Shown: one piece after another, positions 8,684 to 19,391 of the stretch | Layout of the letters: every line of letters starts with the position of its first letter | Position numbering within the stretch: position 1 is the stretch's first letter | Source of the DNA: Planosporangium flavigriseum | GTDB lineage: Bacteria > Actinomycetota > Actinomycetes > Mycobacteriales > Micromonosporaceae | Assembly (NCBI RefSeq): GCF_011947225.1 | Contig: NZ_JAATVW010000011.1 | Location: 1 to 64,000 of the forward strand | DNA length: 64,000 nt | Direction of reading: 5' to 3' | Made by a program: the position numbers and the translations under genes | Notes under the pieces: model-generated | What the model was told of the DNA's origin: nothing | What the model saw: only the letters and a program-made list of their open reading frames with translations | Database searches by the model: none

Positions 8684-9642
8684 CGGGCACCTCGCGGGCT
8701 CAGGTCTCGCAGCCTCGGGTCGAGCACCACGTACAGGGCGTCGACCAGGAAGTTGATCGCCAGTACGGCGACGACGAGCACCATGACGGTGTCCTGTACG
8801 AGCAGCAGGTCCCGGTTGGCGACGCCGTCGAGCAGCAGGCTGCCCAGGCCGGGCAGGGTGAAGACCCGCTCCACCACGACCGCACCGACCAGCAGCGTGG
8901 CCAACTGCAGGCCGAGCACCGTCACTACCGGGATCGCGGCGTTGCGGGAGCCGTGCCGCCACAGCGCGCGGTAGAGCCCCATTCCCTTCGCCCGCGCGGT
9001 ACGGATGAAGTCCTCGCGCAGCACGTCGAGGACCGCGGAGCGAACGTACCGGCTGAGCACCGCGCCCTGCACCAGGCCGAGCGACAGGGCCGGGAGGAGC
9101 AGTTGCTGGAACCAGGCGACCGGATCCTCGGCGAGCGGCGTGTACCCGCCGGAGGGCAGGACCTGCCAGGTTACGGCGAACAGAAAGACCAGCAGAATGC
9201 CGGCGAGGAACGCCGGAATCGCGACCCCGACCTGGCTCAGCCCGGACAGGATGAGCCCGGTGACGCTACGGTGGCGTACCGCCGCGGCAGCGCCCAGCGG
9301 CACCGCCACGACGGTCGCGATCAGCATGCCGAACAGCACCAGCCACAGCGTCACGCCGAGCCGGTCGGCGATCTGCGGGCCGATGCGGTCGCCGCTGACG
9401 TACGACAGGCCGAAGTCGCCGGTCGGCAGGCCCGACACCCAGGCGAGGAACTGGACGGCCAGCGGCCGGTCGGTACCGAACTCGGCGCGCTTGGCCGCGA
9501 CCGCCTCCGGGGTGGCGTTGACGCCCAGGGCGATCGCGGCCGGGTCGCCGGGGAGCACCGCCATGAAGGCGAACACCGCGACCGCGGCGACGGCGGTGCT
9601 CACGATGAACACCGCCACGCGCCGGAGCAGGTACAGGGCCAC
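8680..9642 (-). CDS. dppB: Peptide ABC transporter permease, DppB type
   Basis: The partner permease, 320 residues, with the subfamily N-terminus LLRRVAVFIVST followed by MAVLPGDPAAIALG and six predicted membrane helices. The cytoplasmic segment VLREDFIRTARAKGM is the conserved EAA-region motif that contacts the ATPases. It begins with ATG eight bases after the dppA stop, so the two are surely co-transcribed. Confidence 0.92.
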   Translation of the reverse strand: MALYLLRRVAVFIVSTAVAAVAVFAFMAVLPGDPAAIALGVNATPEAVAAKRAEFGTDRPLAVQFLAWVSGLPTGDFGLSYVSGDRIGPQIADRLGVTLWLVLFGMLIATVVAVPLGAAAAVRHRSVTGLILSGLSQVGVAIPAFLAGILLVFLFAVTWQVLPSGGYTPLAEDPVAWFQQLLLPALSLGLVQGAVLSRYVRSAVLDVLREDFIRTARAKGMGLYRALWRHGSRNAAIPVVTVLGLQLATLLVGAVVVERVFTLPGLGSLLLDGVANRDLLLVQDTVMVLVVAVLAINFLVDALYVVLDPRLRDLSPRGAR

Positions 9643-9650
9643 GCGCTATC

Positions 9651-11183
9651 TCAGCCCTTCGCCTTCGCGAGCACGGTCAGGTCGAACGACTCCGAGACCA
9701 GGTTCTTCGGCAACCCCGTCACGCCCGTCTCCGCGACGATGAGGTTCGGGAACAGGAACAGGAAGTCGGCCGCCGCGTCCTCGGAGACCAGACGCGCGGC
9801 CTCCTTCATGGCCGCGATCTGGTCGGACTCGGGGCCGGCGTCCGCCTTCGCGAGCAGCTCCTGCACCTTGGGGTTGTTGTAGCGCAGGTAGTAGTTCGGG
9901 TTGCCGAACAGGGCACCGAGGTCGCGGGGCTCGACGTGGTTGATGATCGACATGTCGTAGTCGGCCTGCTTGAAGACAACGTCCAGCCAGCGGGCCGGGA
10001 ACTCCAGCGGCTCGATGTCCGCGGTGATGCCTACCTCGGCGAGCTGCGACTTGACGACCTGGCCCGCGGCGACGGCGTACGGCAGGTTCGCGATACGCAG
10101 CCGCAGCTTGAGGTTGCTCTGGCCGGCCTCGGCCAGCAGCGCCTTGGCCTTGGCGGGATCGTACGGGGTGACGCCGGTCAGGTCCTCGTACCAGGGGTCA
10201 CTCGGCGGAACCATGCCGCCGATGACCTGGCCGCGGCCGGCCCACGCGGTCTCGACCAGCGTCTTGTGGTTGATCGCATGCCGGATCGCCTGGCGTACCC
10301 GCTTGTCGTTGAGCGGCGCCTTGCTGTTGTTGAACGACAGCACCACCTCGCCGGTCGTGGTGCCTTCGATGACCTCGTACTTGGAGTTGTTCGTGAACTG
10401 CTGGAGCGACTCCGGTGCCTGCACGGTGGAGATGACGTCGATGCCGCCGGTCAGCAGCGCGTTGTTCATCGCGGTGGCGTCCTTGAAGTACTTCAGGACG
10501 ACCTTCTCCAGCTTCGGCTTGGTGCCCCAGTAGTTCGGGCTGGCCGCCAAGGTGATGGCGTCGCCGCGCTTCCACGACTCCAGCTTGTACGGGCCGGTGC
10601 CGACCGGCGTGTTGGCGAGGTCGGCGATGCCGTCGCGGCTGAACATCGCCCCGACGCGGGTCGCCATCTTGTACAGCCAGGAGTTGCTCGGCTTTGCGAG
10701 GGTCACGACCGCGGTGGTGTCGTCCTTCTTCTCCACGCTGGAGACGACGTCCATCGCGGACTTCAGCGACACCTTCCAGTCGGTCTTCACCCGGTTCAGG
10801 CTGAACACGACGTCGTCGGCGGTGAACTTCTTGCCGTTGGTGAAGGTCGCGTTGTCCTGCAGGTGGAACGTGTAGGTCTTGCGGTCGTCGCTGATGTCCC
10901 AGGACTTGGCCAGGAGCGGAACGATCTTGCCGTCCTGGTCGAGCTTGACCAGCCCCTCGTACACGTTGACCAGCATCGCCTGCGGGATGGCGACGCCGTC
11001 GGTGGTGGTGAAGTCGAGGTTGGACGGCTCGGCGACGAAGCCGACGGAGAGGCTCTTGACGCTGGAGCCCCCGGACGAGCCTCCGGACCCCGATGAGCAA
11101 CCGGCGGCGGCGGTCGCGAGCACGGCTGTTGCGAGCACAGCGGTCGCGCGACCCGCGACGAGCCGGAGGAGCGGTCGTGTCAC
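9651..11183 (-). CDS. dppA: Peptide ABC transporter substrate-binding lipoprotein, DppA type
   Basis: A family 5 extracellular solute-binding protein of 510 residues. The N-terminus is a lipoprotein signal: basic TRPLLRL, a hydrophobic alanine-rich stretch and the lipobox AAGC, so it is predicted to be membrane-anchored outside the cell. The mature part has VGTGPYKLESWKRGD and the late VRQAIRHAINHKTL typical of DppA/OppA. The start is GTG 11183 with AGGAG seven bases upstream. The signal peptide contains an imperfect 15-bp repeat (AVLAT twice). It is the first gene of the operon, transcribed away from a GntR regulator. Confidence 0.92.
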   Translation of the reverse strand: MTRPLLRLVAGRATAVLATAVLATAAAGCSSGSGGSSGGSSVKSLSVGFVAEPSNLDFTTTDGVAIPQAMLVNVYEGLVKLDQDGKIVPLLAKSWDISDDRKTYTFHLQDNATFTNGKKFTADDVVFSLNRVKTDWKVSLKSAMDVVSSVEKKDDTTAVVTLAKPSNSWLYKMATRVGAMFSRDGIADLANTPVGTGPYKLESWKRGDAITLAASPNYWGTKPKLEKVVLKYFKDATAMNNALLTGGIDVISTVQAPESLQQFTNNSKYEVIEGTTTGEVVLSFNNSKAPLNDKRVRQAIRHAINHKTLVETAWAGRGQVIGGMVPPSDPWYEDLTGVTPYDPAKAKALLAEAGQSNLKLRLRIANLPYAVAAGQVVKSQLAEVGITADIEPLEFPARWLDVVFKQADYDMSIINHVEPRDLGALFGNPNYYLRYNNPKVQELLAKADAGPESDQIAAMKEAARLVSEDAAADFLFLFPNLIVAETGVTGLPKNLVSESFDLTVLAKAKG

Positions 11184-11267
11184 GGCGATTCTCCTGATGC
11201 AAGGGGGCCGGGCGGCGCCGGTCCGGGGATTCGGGTTCGACGGGTCGTGCAATCAGGGTTTACCGAT

Positions 11268-11282
11268 ACTGGTCTGACCAGT
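11268..11282. promoter_or_regulatory. FadR-type operator palindrome
   Basis: ACTGGTCTGACCAGT is a perfect inverted repeat (ACTGGTC, centre T, GACCAGT) between dppA and the divergent GntR gene. It closely matches the FadR-family consensus TGGTnnnACCA, and the adjacent regulator has the FadR/FCD fold, so it is the likely operator for both transcripts. Confidence 0.75.
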
Positions 11283-11394
11283 AGCCTCAGTGCGCTCACG
11301 CTCTCATCGAGATGGGTGAAGGTCAAGAGCGCAAGGTAACCGTCTGGAAACGGCGGCCAGCACTCCACTGACACCGAAGGCGAGGGCAGCCCCC

Positions 11395-12153
11395 GTGGCA
11401 CGACGCCTGCAGTTCCAGCCGGTCCAGCCGGTACGCGCGTACGAACGGATCGTGCAGCAGATCGAGGACGCGATCCTGCGCGGCGACCTGCGCCCCGGTC
11501 AACGGCTGCCCTCCGAGCGCGACCTGGTGCAGCAGTTCTCGGTGAGCCGGTCGAGCGTCCGGGAAGCGCTGCGGGTCCTGCAGAGCAACGGCATGGTCCG
11601 GTCCCGGGCCGGCGACCCCGCGGGTCCCGAGGTGCTGCCCTTCTCCCCCGCCACGCTGCAGAAGTCGATGACCACCCTCGCACGCGTGTCCGAGCTCAGC
11701 CTGGCCGAGCTCATCCAGTTCCGGATGCTGCTCGACAGCAGCGCCAACCTGCTCGCCGCCCGGCTGCGCACCGAGGAACAACTCGCCGAGATGGACGCGG
11801 CGATGGCGGTGATGCGCGCGGCCACCGACGACTACGAGGAGTTCAGCCGCGCTGATGTCGCCTTCCACGACGCGGTCGCGCGAGCGAGCGGAAACCGCCT
11901 CGTACAGGTCTGCAACCAGGTGGTGCGCTCGGTGGTGCTGACGCTCATCGAAGACAAGATCGCACGCGCCGCCGACCGGACCGCGCAGATGGCGGAGAGC
12001 ATCGCGCACCATGCCGAGGTGCTCGACGCGGTCCGGATCAGCGACGGTCCGGCGGCCGCCCGCCTCGCCCGCCAGACGCTGTACGACTACTACGCCGGGT
12101 ACGTGACCGAGCAGGAGCGGGAGTTCCTGCGTACGCTCATCGACACCGACTAG
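11395..12153 (+). CDS. GntR family transcriptional regulator, FadR/FCD subfamily
   Basis: A DNA-binding regulator of 252 residues. The N-terminal winged helix runs from about residue 15 to 75 and contains LRPGQRLPSERDLVQQF and SRSSVREALRVLQ. A helical FCD ligand domain follows, with metal-site residues in ADVAFHDAVARASGN and the IAHHAEVLDAV histidines. FCD regulators usually sense small carboxylates. It starts at GTG 11395 without a strong ribosome-binding site. It is divergent from dppA with a FadR-like palindrome between them, so it probably controls the peptide-import operon and itself. Confidence 0.9.
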   Translation: MARRLQFQPVQPVRAYERIVQQIEDAILRGDLRPGQRLPSERDLVQQFSVSRSSVREALRVLQSNGMVRSRAGDPAGPEVLPFSPATLQKSMTTLARVSELSLAELIQFRMLLDSSANLLAARLRTEEQLAEMDAAMAVMRAATDDYEEFSRADVAFHDAVARASGNRLVQVCNQVVRSVVLTLIEDKIARAADRTAQMAESIAHHAEVLDAVRISDGPAAARLARQTLYDYYAGYVTEQEREFLRTLIDTD

Positions 12154-12192
12154 GTCAGCGTCCCACCAGGTCGAGGAGCTGCCTAACCGGCG

Positions 12193-13545
12193 TCACCGCA
12201 CCCCGGCCCACGCCCCGGCCTGGGTCGCGGCGGCGATCTCCGCGGCGACCTCGGCATGGCCTTCGGTCAGCAGGCCGGCGGTGACCCGGATGTGGTTCAC
12301 CGGCCCGGGCAGCACGGCGAACGGCGATCCGGGCGCCACGCCGATCCCCTGGCTGGCCAGCCGTAGCAGGGCCGCCGACTCGTCGAGTACCGGCACCCAC
12401 ACGTTGATGCCGTCGTTCCCACCGACCTCGATGCCATGGGTGGCGAGCGCGTCGACCAGGGCGGCGCGGCGGCGCGCGTACTCGTCGCGGGCGTACGCCA
12501 CGGTCCGGACCGCCTCGGCGTCGTCGAGCAGGCTGAGGAGGACCCGCTGCAGCAGCCGGCTGCTCCAGCCCTGGCCGAGTTGCCGGCGCCCGACGAGGAT
12601 CTCCATCAGGTTCGCCGGCCCACCCATCGCCGCCAGCCGAAGGTCCGGGCCGTGGGACTTGGAGTAGCTGCGTACGTGCAAGGTCTGGTCCGGGATCCAC
12701 TGGCCGAGGCTGATGTCGGGGGTGGCGGCCACCGCCCCGGCCGAATCGTCCTCGATCACCCAGGTGTCCGCTTTCGCGAGGATCGCCGCCAGCGCCTCGG
12801 CCCGGGTACGGGTGAGCGACGCGCCGGTGGGGTTCTGCGCCCGGGGCTGCAGGAAGACGGCGGCCACCGGGGCCGCTGCCACCGCCTCGGCGAGCGCCAC
12901 GGCGGACATCCCCTCGTCGTCGACGGGTACCCCGACGACCTGGACCCCGATCGCTTCGAGCAGGTCGATCAGCGGCGCGAAGCACGGGTGTTCGACGACC
13001 ACCTGGTCGCCGAAGCGCAGCAGGGACCGCGCGGCGAGGTCGAGCGCGTCCATCGCGCCGTCCACGACGGTCACCACGTCGGTCCGGTATGGCCACTCAG
13101 CGCGCAGGCGGTGGACCAGTTCGGGCAGCACCGGATCGTCGAGGTAGCTGCCGGGTACGCCGGCGGTCTGCAGCTGCTGCAGCGCGTTGGCCAGGTCGGG
13201 AAGCAGCGCCGAGTCGGGCACCCCGGTCGACAGGTCGAGGCCGAACGCCATCTGCCGTTGCAGGGCGCGGCGGTACCGCGCGGGCCCGGTTGCGCTGAGG
13301 TCGGCGATGGTCGTGCCGCGCCGGCCGTCGGTGTGGATGGCCCCGGACCGGGCGAGCAGAGCCCAGCCGGCGCTCACCGTGGTCGGTGACAGCTGCAGCT
13401 GCGCCGCCACGGTGCGGATCGGGGGCAGCTTCGTCCCCGGCGTCAACACGCCGTCGCGCATCGCGCGGGTCACCGCGTTGGCGATGCCACGGGCGGACGG
13501 CTCTTCGAGGCGCTCTTCGAGGCTCACCAACAGTGGATCAAGCAT
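12193..13545 (-). CDS. MocR/PdxR-type regulator (GntR HTH fused to aminotransferase domain)
   Basis: A 450-residue fusion. Residues from about 15 to 80 form a GntR winged helix (LTPGTKLPPIRTVAAQLQLSPTTVSAGWALLA), and the rest is a fold-type I aminotransferase-like domain that binds PLP. The PLP lysine appears to be in RSYSKSHGPDLR. MocR proteins usually control nearby amino-acid catabolic genes in response to the PLP-bound amine. It is divergent from mmsA and the aminotransferase and probably regulates them. The ATG at 13545 fits the domain start and places the gene 58 bases from mmsA. Confidence 0.9.
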   Translation of the reverse strand: MLDPLLVSLEERLEEPSARGIANAVTRAMRDGVLTPGTKLPPIRTVAAQLQLSPTTVSAGWALLARSGAIHTDGRRGTTIADLSATGPARYRRALQRQMAFGLDLSTGVPDSALLPDLANALQQLQTAGVPGSYLDDPVLPELVHRLRAEWPYRTDVVTVVDGAMDALDLAARSLLRFGDQVVVEHPCFAPLIDLLEAIGVQVVGVPVDDEGMSAVALAEAVAAAPVAAVFLQPRAQNPTGASLTRTRAEALAAILAKADTWVIEDDSAGAVAATPDISLGQWIPDQTLHVRSYSKSHGPDLRLAAMGGPANLMEILVGRRQLGQGWSSRLLQRVLLSLLDDAEAVRTVAYARDEYARRRAALVDALATHGIEVGGNDGINVWVPVLDESAALLRLASQGIGVAPGSPFAVLPGPVNHIRVTAGLLTEGHAEVAAEIAAATQAGAWAGVR

Positions 13546-13603
13546 TGTTGTAACATAACAAACGCTACTTTGTACGGTGCCCCCTGACACGTACCGTGTG
13601 CAC
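13546..13603. promoter_or_regulatory. Divergent MocR/mmsA promoter region
   Basis: This 58-bp gap must hold both promoters. Near the MocR start is TTGTT-n7-AACAA, an imperfect palindrome that could be an operator. Close to mmsA are two related elements, TACGGTG and TACCGTG. No clear ribosome-binding site precedes mmsA. The operator assignment is an inference from position. Confidence 0.35.
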
Positions 13604-15094
<1,491 letters not shown>

Positions 15095-15106
15095 GAGACG
15101 CCTGCC

Positions 15107-16477
15107 ATGACGGAACTTCTGAACGCTCCGACGTACACCGACGAGGCGCAGGTACGCGCCAGCGACCGGGCGCACGTCTTCCACTCGTGGTCGGCGCAGG
15201 CGCTCATCGACCCGCTGCCGATCGCGGGCGCGTCCGGCTCGTACTTCTGGGACTACTCCGGCACCCGCTACCTGGACTTCTCCTCGCAGCTGGTGAACGT
15301 CAACATCGGCTACCAGCACCCCAAGCTGGTCGCCGCGATCCAGGAGCAGGCCGCCAAGCTCTGCACGATCGCCCCCGGGTACGCCAACGACGCGCGCAGC
15401 GAGGCCGCCCGCCTCATCGCCGAGCTTGCCCCGGGCGAGCTCAACCACGTGTTCTTCACCAACGGCGGCGCCGAGGCCAACGAGAACGCGGTCCGCATGG
15501 CACGGATCCACACCGGACGGCACAAGGTCCTCGCCGCGTACCGCAGCTACCACGGCGCGACCGCCGGCGCGATCGCGCTCACCGGTGACCCGCGCCGGTG
15601 GGCGTCGGAGCCCGGCTCGCCGGGCGTCGTCCGCTACTGGGGTCCGTACCTGTACCGGTCGGCGTTCCACGCCACCACCGAGGCCGAGGAGTGCGAGCGG
15701 GCGCTGCAGCACCTGCGCGACCTCATCATGGTCGAAGGCCCGAAGACCATCGCGGCCATCGTGCTGGAGACCGTGGTCGGCACCAACGGCATCCTGGTCC
15801 CGCCGGACGGGTACCTGGCCGGCGTCCGCCAGATCTGCGACGAGTACGGCATCGTGATGATCGCCGACGAGGTCATGGCCGGCTTCGGCCGGTGCGGCGA
15901 GTGGTTCGCCATCGACCACTGGAACGTCACGCCCGACCTGATCACCTTCGCGAAGGGCGTCAACTCGGGTTACGTGCCGCTCGGCGGGGTCATCATCTCC
16001 CGGGCCATCGCCGAGACGTTCGCCCACAGCCCGTTCCCGGGTGGTCTGACCTACTCCGGTCACCCGCTCGCGTGCGCGTCCGCGGTGGCGTCGATCAACA
16101 TCTTCAAGGAAGAGGGCATCGTCGAGAACGCCCGTACGATCGGCGAGGACGTGATCGGACCGGGCCTGCGGGCACTCGCCGACAAGCACCCGTCCGTCGG
16201 CGAGGTACGCGGTCTCGGCATGTTCTGGGGCATCGAACTGGTCCGGGACCGGGCCACCCGCCAGCCGCTCGTGCCGTACAACGCGGCAGGTAGCGACACC
16301 AAGCCGATGACCGAGGTCGCGACGGCGTGCAAGGCGGCCGGCCTGTGGCCGTTCACCCACTTCAACCGGGTGCACGTCGTGCCGCCGTGCACGATCTCCG
16401 CGGACGAGGCCCGCGAGGGCATCGCGATCCTCGACCAGGCGCTCGAGGTGGCGGACAAGTACTACACGGGCTCCTGA
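15107..16477 (+). CDS. Class III omega-aminotransferase (beta-alanine:pyruvate type)
   Basis: A PLP-dependent aminotransferase of 456 residues. The PLP-binding aspartate lies in MIADEVMAGFGR and the Schiff-base lysine is Lys283 in TFAKGVNSGYVPLGG; PLP-phosphate contacts are in TNGGAEANENAVRMAR. It sits directly behind mmsA, so it most likely moves the amino group of beta-alanine or 3-aminoisobutyrate to pyruvate, giving the semialdehyde for MmsA. Other omega-amino acids, such as GABA, cannot be excluded. A strong hairpin follows the stop codon. Confidence 0.9.
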   Translation: MTELLNAPTYTDEAQVRASDRAHVFHSWSAQALIDPLPIAGASGSYFWDYSGTRYLDFSSQLVNVNIGYQHPKLVAAIQEQAAKLCTIAPGYANDARSEAARLIAELAPGELNHVFFTNGGAEANENAVRMARIHTGRHKVLAAYRSYHGATAGAIALTGDPRRWASEPGSPGVVRYWGPYLYRSAFHATTEAEECERALQHLRDLIMVEGPKTIAAIVLETVVGTNGILVPPDGYLAGVRQICDEYGIVMIADEVMAGFGRCGEWFAIDHWNVTPDLITFAKGVNSGYVPLGGVIISRAIAETFAHSPFPGGLTYSGHPLACASAVASINIFKEEGIVENARTIGEDVIGPGLRALADKHPSVGEVRGLGMFWGIELVRDRATRQPLVPYNAAGSDTKPMTEVATACKAAGLWPFTHFNRVHVVPPCTISADEAREGIAILDQALEVADKYYTGS

Positions 16478-16491
16478 CGGCTCCCTAGTGT

Positions 16492-16527
16492 GCGGCGGCT
16501 CCCCGGTACGTTCCGGGGAGCCGCCGC
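16492..16527 (+). terminator. Strong GC hairpin terminator
   Basis: A perfect 15-bp stem (16492-16506 with 16513-16527) and a six-base loop TACGTT lie 15 bases after the aminotransferase stop. No U-run follows, which is common in high-GC terminators. It may also stop leftward transcription from the 2H phosphoesterase gene. Confidence 0.8.
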
Positions 16528-16556
16528 AATCGTGTACGGGTCCCTGCCAGATGGAG

Positions 16557-17189
16557 TCAGCGGCCAAGGGGCACGGTGGCGAACGTTTCCCACATGTACA
16601 TGCCCTCGTCGCGGTTGAGAACGATGAGTTGGCAGGAGTCAATTGTCGCTGTGGCGCTGAGAGTCGGTACGGCAGCGAGTGCCTCCACTAGCGGGGCGGC
16701 AGGTCCGTCGGCGTTCGTGTAGGCCAAGCTCATGTGAGGGGTGTAGGGCTCGGCCGGCTCGGGTACCCGCACAGGCCCCCATACATCGGCGATCGCGGCC
16801 CGGATAGCGGCTCGCAGTTGACGGACGGGCTCGGCAGGTTCCACAGCGATCTGGATGGATTCAGGGTCGACGTGTGGCGCGCCAAGAGTCAGCTCCATTG
16901 GGGCCAGTACCGCGCAGCGCTCCTGTGCAGCGGCGACAATAGCGTCGACCTGGTCGCGGTCGACCTGATCGACAAACCCAATGCCTTGCATAGTGAGGTG
17001 CAGCCACTGGGTGGGGATGATATCCAACATCGGCTGTCCGGTCAGCACCGCGCGGTACTGCTCCGCGAGCTTGGTGACCTCCGGCTGACCATCGAAGGTG
17101 ATGTGCCAGGTGTAGAAGCGGGTACCGATCCCCCAACCGGGGCGCCAGTACCAGTGACGACGGATTTCTGTGGCGTGCGGGACGGCCAT
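16557..17189 (-). CDS. 2H phosphoesterase (2'-5' RNA ligase-like)
   Basis: A 210-residue protein of the 2H phosphoesterase superfamily, recognised by two HxT/S motifs, HLTMQ and HMSLAY, in the two halves of the fold. Members cleave or join 2',5'- or 2',3'-cyclic phosphodiester bonds in RNA or nucleotides. The real substrate cannot be told. ATG 17189 has GGAGGGGG just upstream. It lies 15 bases behind an XRE regulator, in an accessory block of small unknown genes. Confidence 0.8.
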   Translation of the reverse strand: MAVPHATEIRRHWYWRPGWGIGTRFYTWHITFDGQPEVTKLAEQYRAVLTGQPMLDIIPTQWLHLTMQGIGFVDQVDRDQVDAIVAAAQERCAVLAPMELTLGAPHVDPESIQIAVEPAEPVRQLRAAIRAAIADVWGPVRVPEPAEPYTPHMSLAYTNADGPAAPLVEALAAVPTLSATATIDSCQLIVLNRDEGMYMWETFATVPLGR

Positions 17190-17204
17190 GGACCCCCTCC
17201 GAGT

Positions 17205-18686
17205 CTACTTAGGAAAGCGACGAGCGACGTCGATGGCACAGAACTCCGTGATGCCGGCATGCAGGGCACGAGCCTCGGCGCTGAAACGAAGCTGCGGGCT
17301 GTTGGCGATGAGCCGACCAACATCACGCATTCGACGAACGAGGGTGTCCAGCCGCTGTTCATTCGGCAGCTTCAAGACGGGGGCAAGAACGTCGATAGCG
17401 CCGTCAAGGCTGCGATTACGGATGTGTGCAGTGGCGGCCCAAATCCGAATCTGGGCGATTGTGCCGTAGGCGACGGCCGGATCCTCGACCGCTTCGGCCA
17501 ACGCTCGTTCCGCGTGATCGATGGCACCAACCGGGTCGCCGGTACGCAGCAGCACCGACCCTGCGTAGTTGTGCTGGCGGACGGTGCTGCAGGTCATCAG
17601 TCCGCCAACCCCATCTTCGCCTGCGGTCTGCCGGGCACGTTCAGCTCGCTCCAGGGCAGCGAGGGCACGTTCGGCCACGCCGAACTCGGCCCAGGCGTCG
17701 GCTTCTTGGCTGGCCAGCATGACGGCCGCGGTCCCACCTGGACTGTAGGAGAGGCCACGAGCGGCGGTGGAAGCGGCGTCTTCGTAGCGCTGATCCCACA
17801 GGTAGGTCTTACTCATCGTCGATAGCACCCACGCGCGAAGCGTGTTGTCGCTACTGACCCTCTCGGCGCAAATCCATGCGGTACGAGCGTGTGACCCAGC
17901 TGCCGCCGGATGCCCGAGGTCGCCAGCCATCCATGCCAGCAGTGCGCACAGGTACCCGGCCCAGACGTAGAGTTCTCTCTCCTGGTCAGGGCGCTGGTGG
18001 CCAGTCTGCAACAGCCGGAACACCCGGTCGGCCAACAGTCCAGCGCGGGCGTAGACCTCTATTGGTGGCAGGGTGAGGTAGTCGGTCGCGACCCGACGGG
18101 TCGAGTTGACAATATCGTCCAGGGTCATATGGCCGACATTGGAGGACTCCATCCACGCGCCGAATCCTGCCGTGCGCTCGGTCACCGCGATCACCAACTC
18201 TGTCTCGTCAAACAAGCTCCCGGGCGCCCATCGCACGCCACTTGCGACATCGTCGGCAGGAGCGGACCGTGCGGTTATTCGTCCGGCAGGCACCGATCCT
18301 GTAGCTGACACTGCGCAAAGCACGGTTCGGTCGGCTACGGGCATCGCGGCTAGGTCGTCGAGGTCGACCAGGAATGGTGCGGGGGTGCCGAACACTTCAC
18401 CGAGTGCGGTGAGCACGGCCAGGGTGGGACGACGGCCGCCGAATGGCCAACGTTCGTAGTCACTGATCCGCGTGCCGGTGAACGCAGCTGATCCGCTACC
18501 GACGGCATTGAGGTGGGCTGCGACGGCCTCTTGGGTCCAGCCGTGCGCCTGCCGGAACGCCTCCCTGGGGCGTAACCCGAACCGGCGCTGCAGCTCGGCC
18601 GCGATGGCTGCCGGGGTTGCGCCGTAACCGGCCAGAGTCTGACGAATCTGGTCGCGTTCAGACTTAGTGCCAGTCGTCCGAGGCAC
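17205..18686 (-). CDS. XRE family regulator with helical repeat domain
   Basis: A 493-residue protein. An N-terminal XRE-like helix-turn-helix (about residues 38-100) includes LRPREAFRQAHGWTQEAV and RISDYERWPFGG. The long C-terminal part is alpha-helical and rich in alanine and tyrosine, resembling the TPR-like sensor halves of actinomycete XRE proteins. I prefer GTG 18686 because GGAGGT lies ten bases upstream; an in-frame ATG at 18740 is possible. It is the first gene of a two-gene operon with the 2H phosphoesterase and is divergent from two small genes. The ligand is unknown. Confidence 0.82.
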   Translation of the reverse strand: MPRTTGTKSERDQIRQTLAGYGATPAAIAAELQRRFGLRPREAFRQAHGWTQEAVAAHLNAVGSGSAAFTGTRISDYERWPFGGRRPTLAVLTALGEVFGTPAPFLVDLDDLAAMPVADRTVLCAVSATGSVPAGRITARSAPADDVASGVRWAPGSLFDETELVIAVTERTAGFGAWMESSNVGHMTLDDIVNSTRRVATDYLTLPPIEVYARAGLLADRVFRLLQTGHQRPDQERELYVWAGYLCALLAWMAGDLGHPAAAGSHARTAWICAERVSSDNTLRAWVLSTMSKTYLWDQRYEDAASTAARGLSYSPGGTAAVMLASQEADAWAEFGVAERALAALERAERARQTAGEDGVGGLMTCSTVRQHNYAGSVLLRTGDPVGAIDHAERALAEAVEDPAVAYGTIAQIRIWAATAHIRNRSLDGAIDVLAPVLKLPNEQRLDTLVRRMRDVGRLIANSPQLRFSAEARALHAGITEFCAIDVARRFPK

Positions 18687-18948
18687 CTCTGCCGCCACCT
18701 CCGGTCCACAGCCGACCTCTCCTCGGCACCGTATCGCCATCGAAGCACGAACGGCAGGTCGCGGTTTGTCAGCCAGGCGCGCGGTGGGTATTACCGCTCT
18801 CGACGGATCACCATTTGCCCAGGTCAGCGCCACCGCGGCGGTGGGGAGAATTCTCGCCACCTCAGGTAGTCCATGCGTGATGAGGTCTGCGGCAGTCTGC
18901 TCACTACAGATGGATCGAATTCGCGCAGATGGCTCAAAGGAAGGCGCC

Positions 18949-19143
18949 ATGGGCTACGTCGTAACGACCGCCGTCATCGCACTGATCGTCGGCTTCGTTG
19001 TCGGCCTAACGACCTTCAAGCGTTCGTCACGGTGGTGTCCGGCGTGCGGGTCGATCCTGCGGTGCGTGTCTTGTCCCAACCGACCGGCCCCGTTCGAGAT
19101 CAGGAAGGCGGGAACCAATACGCAGGAGATGAAGCGACGATGA
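18949..19143 (+). CDS. Small membrane protein with zinc-ribbon-like cysteines
   Basis: A 64-residue protein. The first 20 residues (GYVVTTAVIALIVGFVVGL) form one hydrophobic helix, followed by CPACG and CVSC, four cysteines that could bind zinc in the cytoplasm or mediate protein contacts. AAAGGAAGG lies upstream of the ATG. Its stop overlaps the next start as ATGA, so the two small genes are translationally coupled. No function is recognised. Confidence 0.65.
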   Translation: MGYVVTTAVIALIVGFVVGLTTFKRSSRWCPACGSILRCVSCPNRPAPFEIRKAGTNTQEMKRR

Positions 19144-19391
19144 CAACGTATGGCGGCGAGCGGGACCAGCTAGCCATCGCCCAAGAAGTGCTCGACCGGC
19201 ACGCCACGTCGAGTGCGGATGGTCTGTGCATCGAATGCGGCGTGCCGGGCCCTTGCTACCGGCGGGAAACCGCGGTGGTGATCTTCTCGCGTTATCTGCG
19301 CCTACCCCGGCGGATACCGGGTGCGACCCGCCCTGAGCTGGTGGGCGCGCGACGCGTCCAGGCTCCCGAGACACTCACGGCCGGCACCTGA
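19140..19391 (+). CDS. Small cysteine-containing hypothetical protein
   Basis: An 83-residue protein with a CIECG...GPCYR cysteine cluster in the middle and an arginine/proline-rich C-terminus (LPRRIPGATRPE). It resembles small actinomycete proteins often found near XRE regulators. It overlaps the previous gene by four bases (ATGA), which supports it being real. Function unknown. Confidence 0.65.
   Translation: MTTYGGERDQLAIAQEVLDRHATSSADGLCIECGVPGPCYRRETAVVIFSRYLRLPRRIPGATRPELVGARRVQAPETLTAGT

Noticed and set aside
16040-16055. Another FadR-like half-site, GGTCTGACC
   Set aside because: It lies inside the aminotransferase coding sequence and only the inner bases match, so chance is sufficient.
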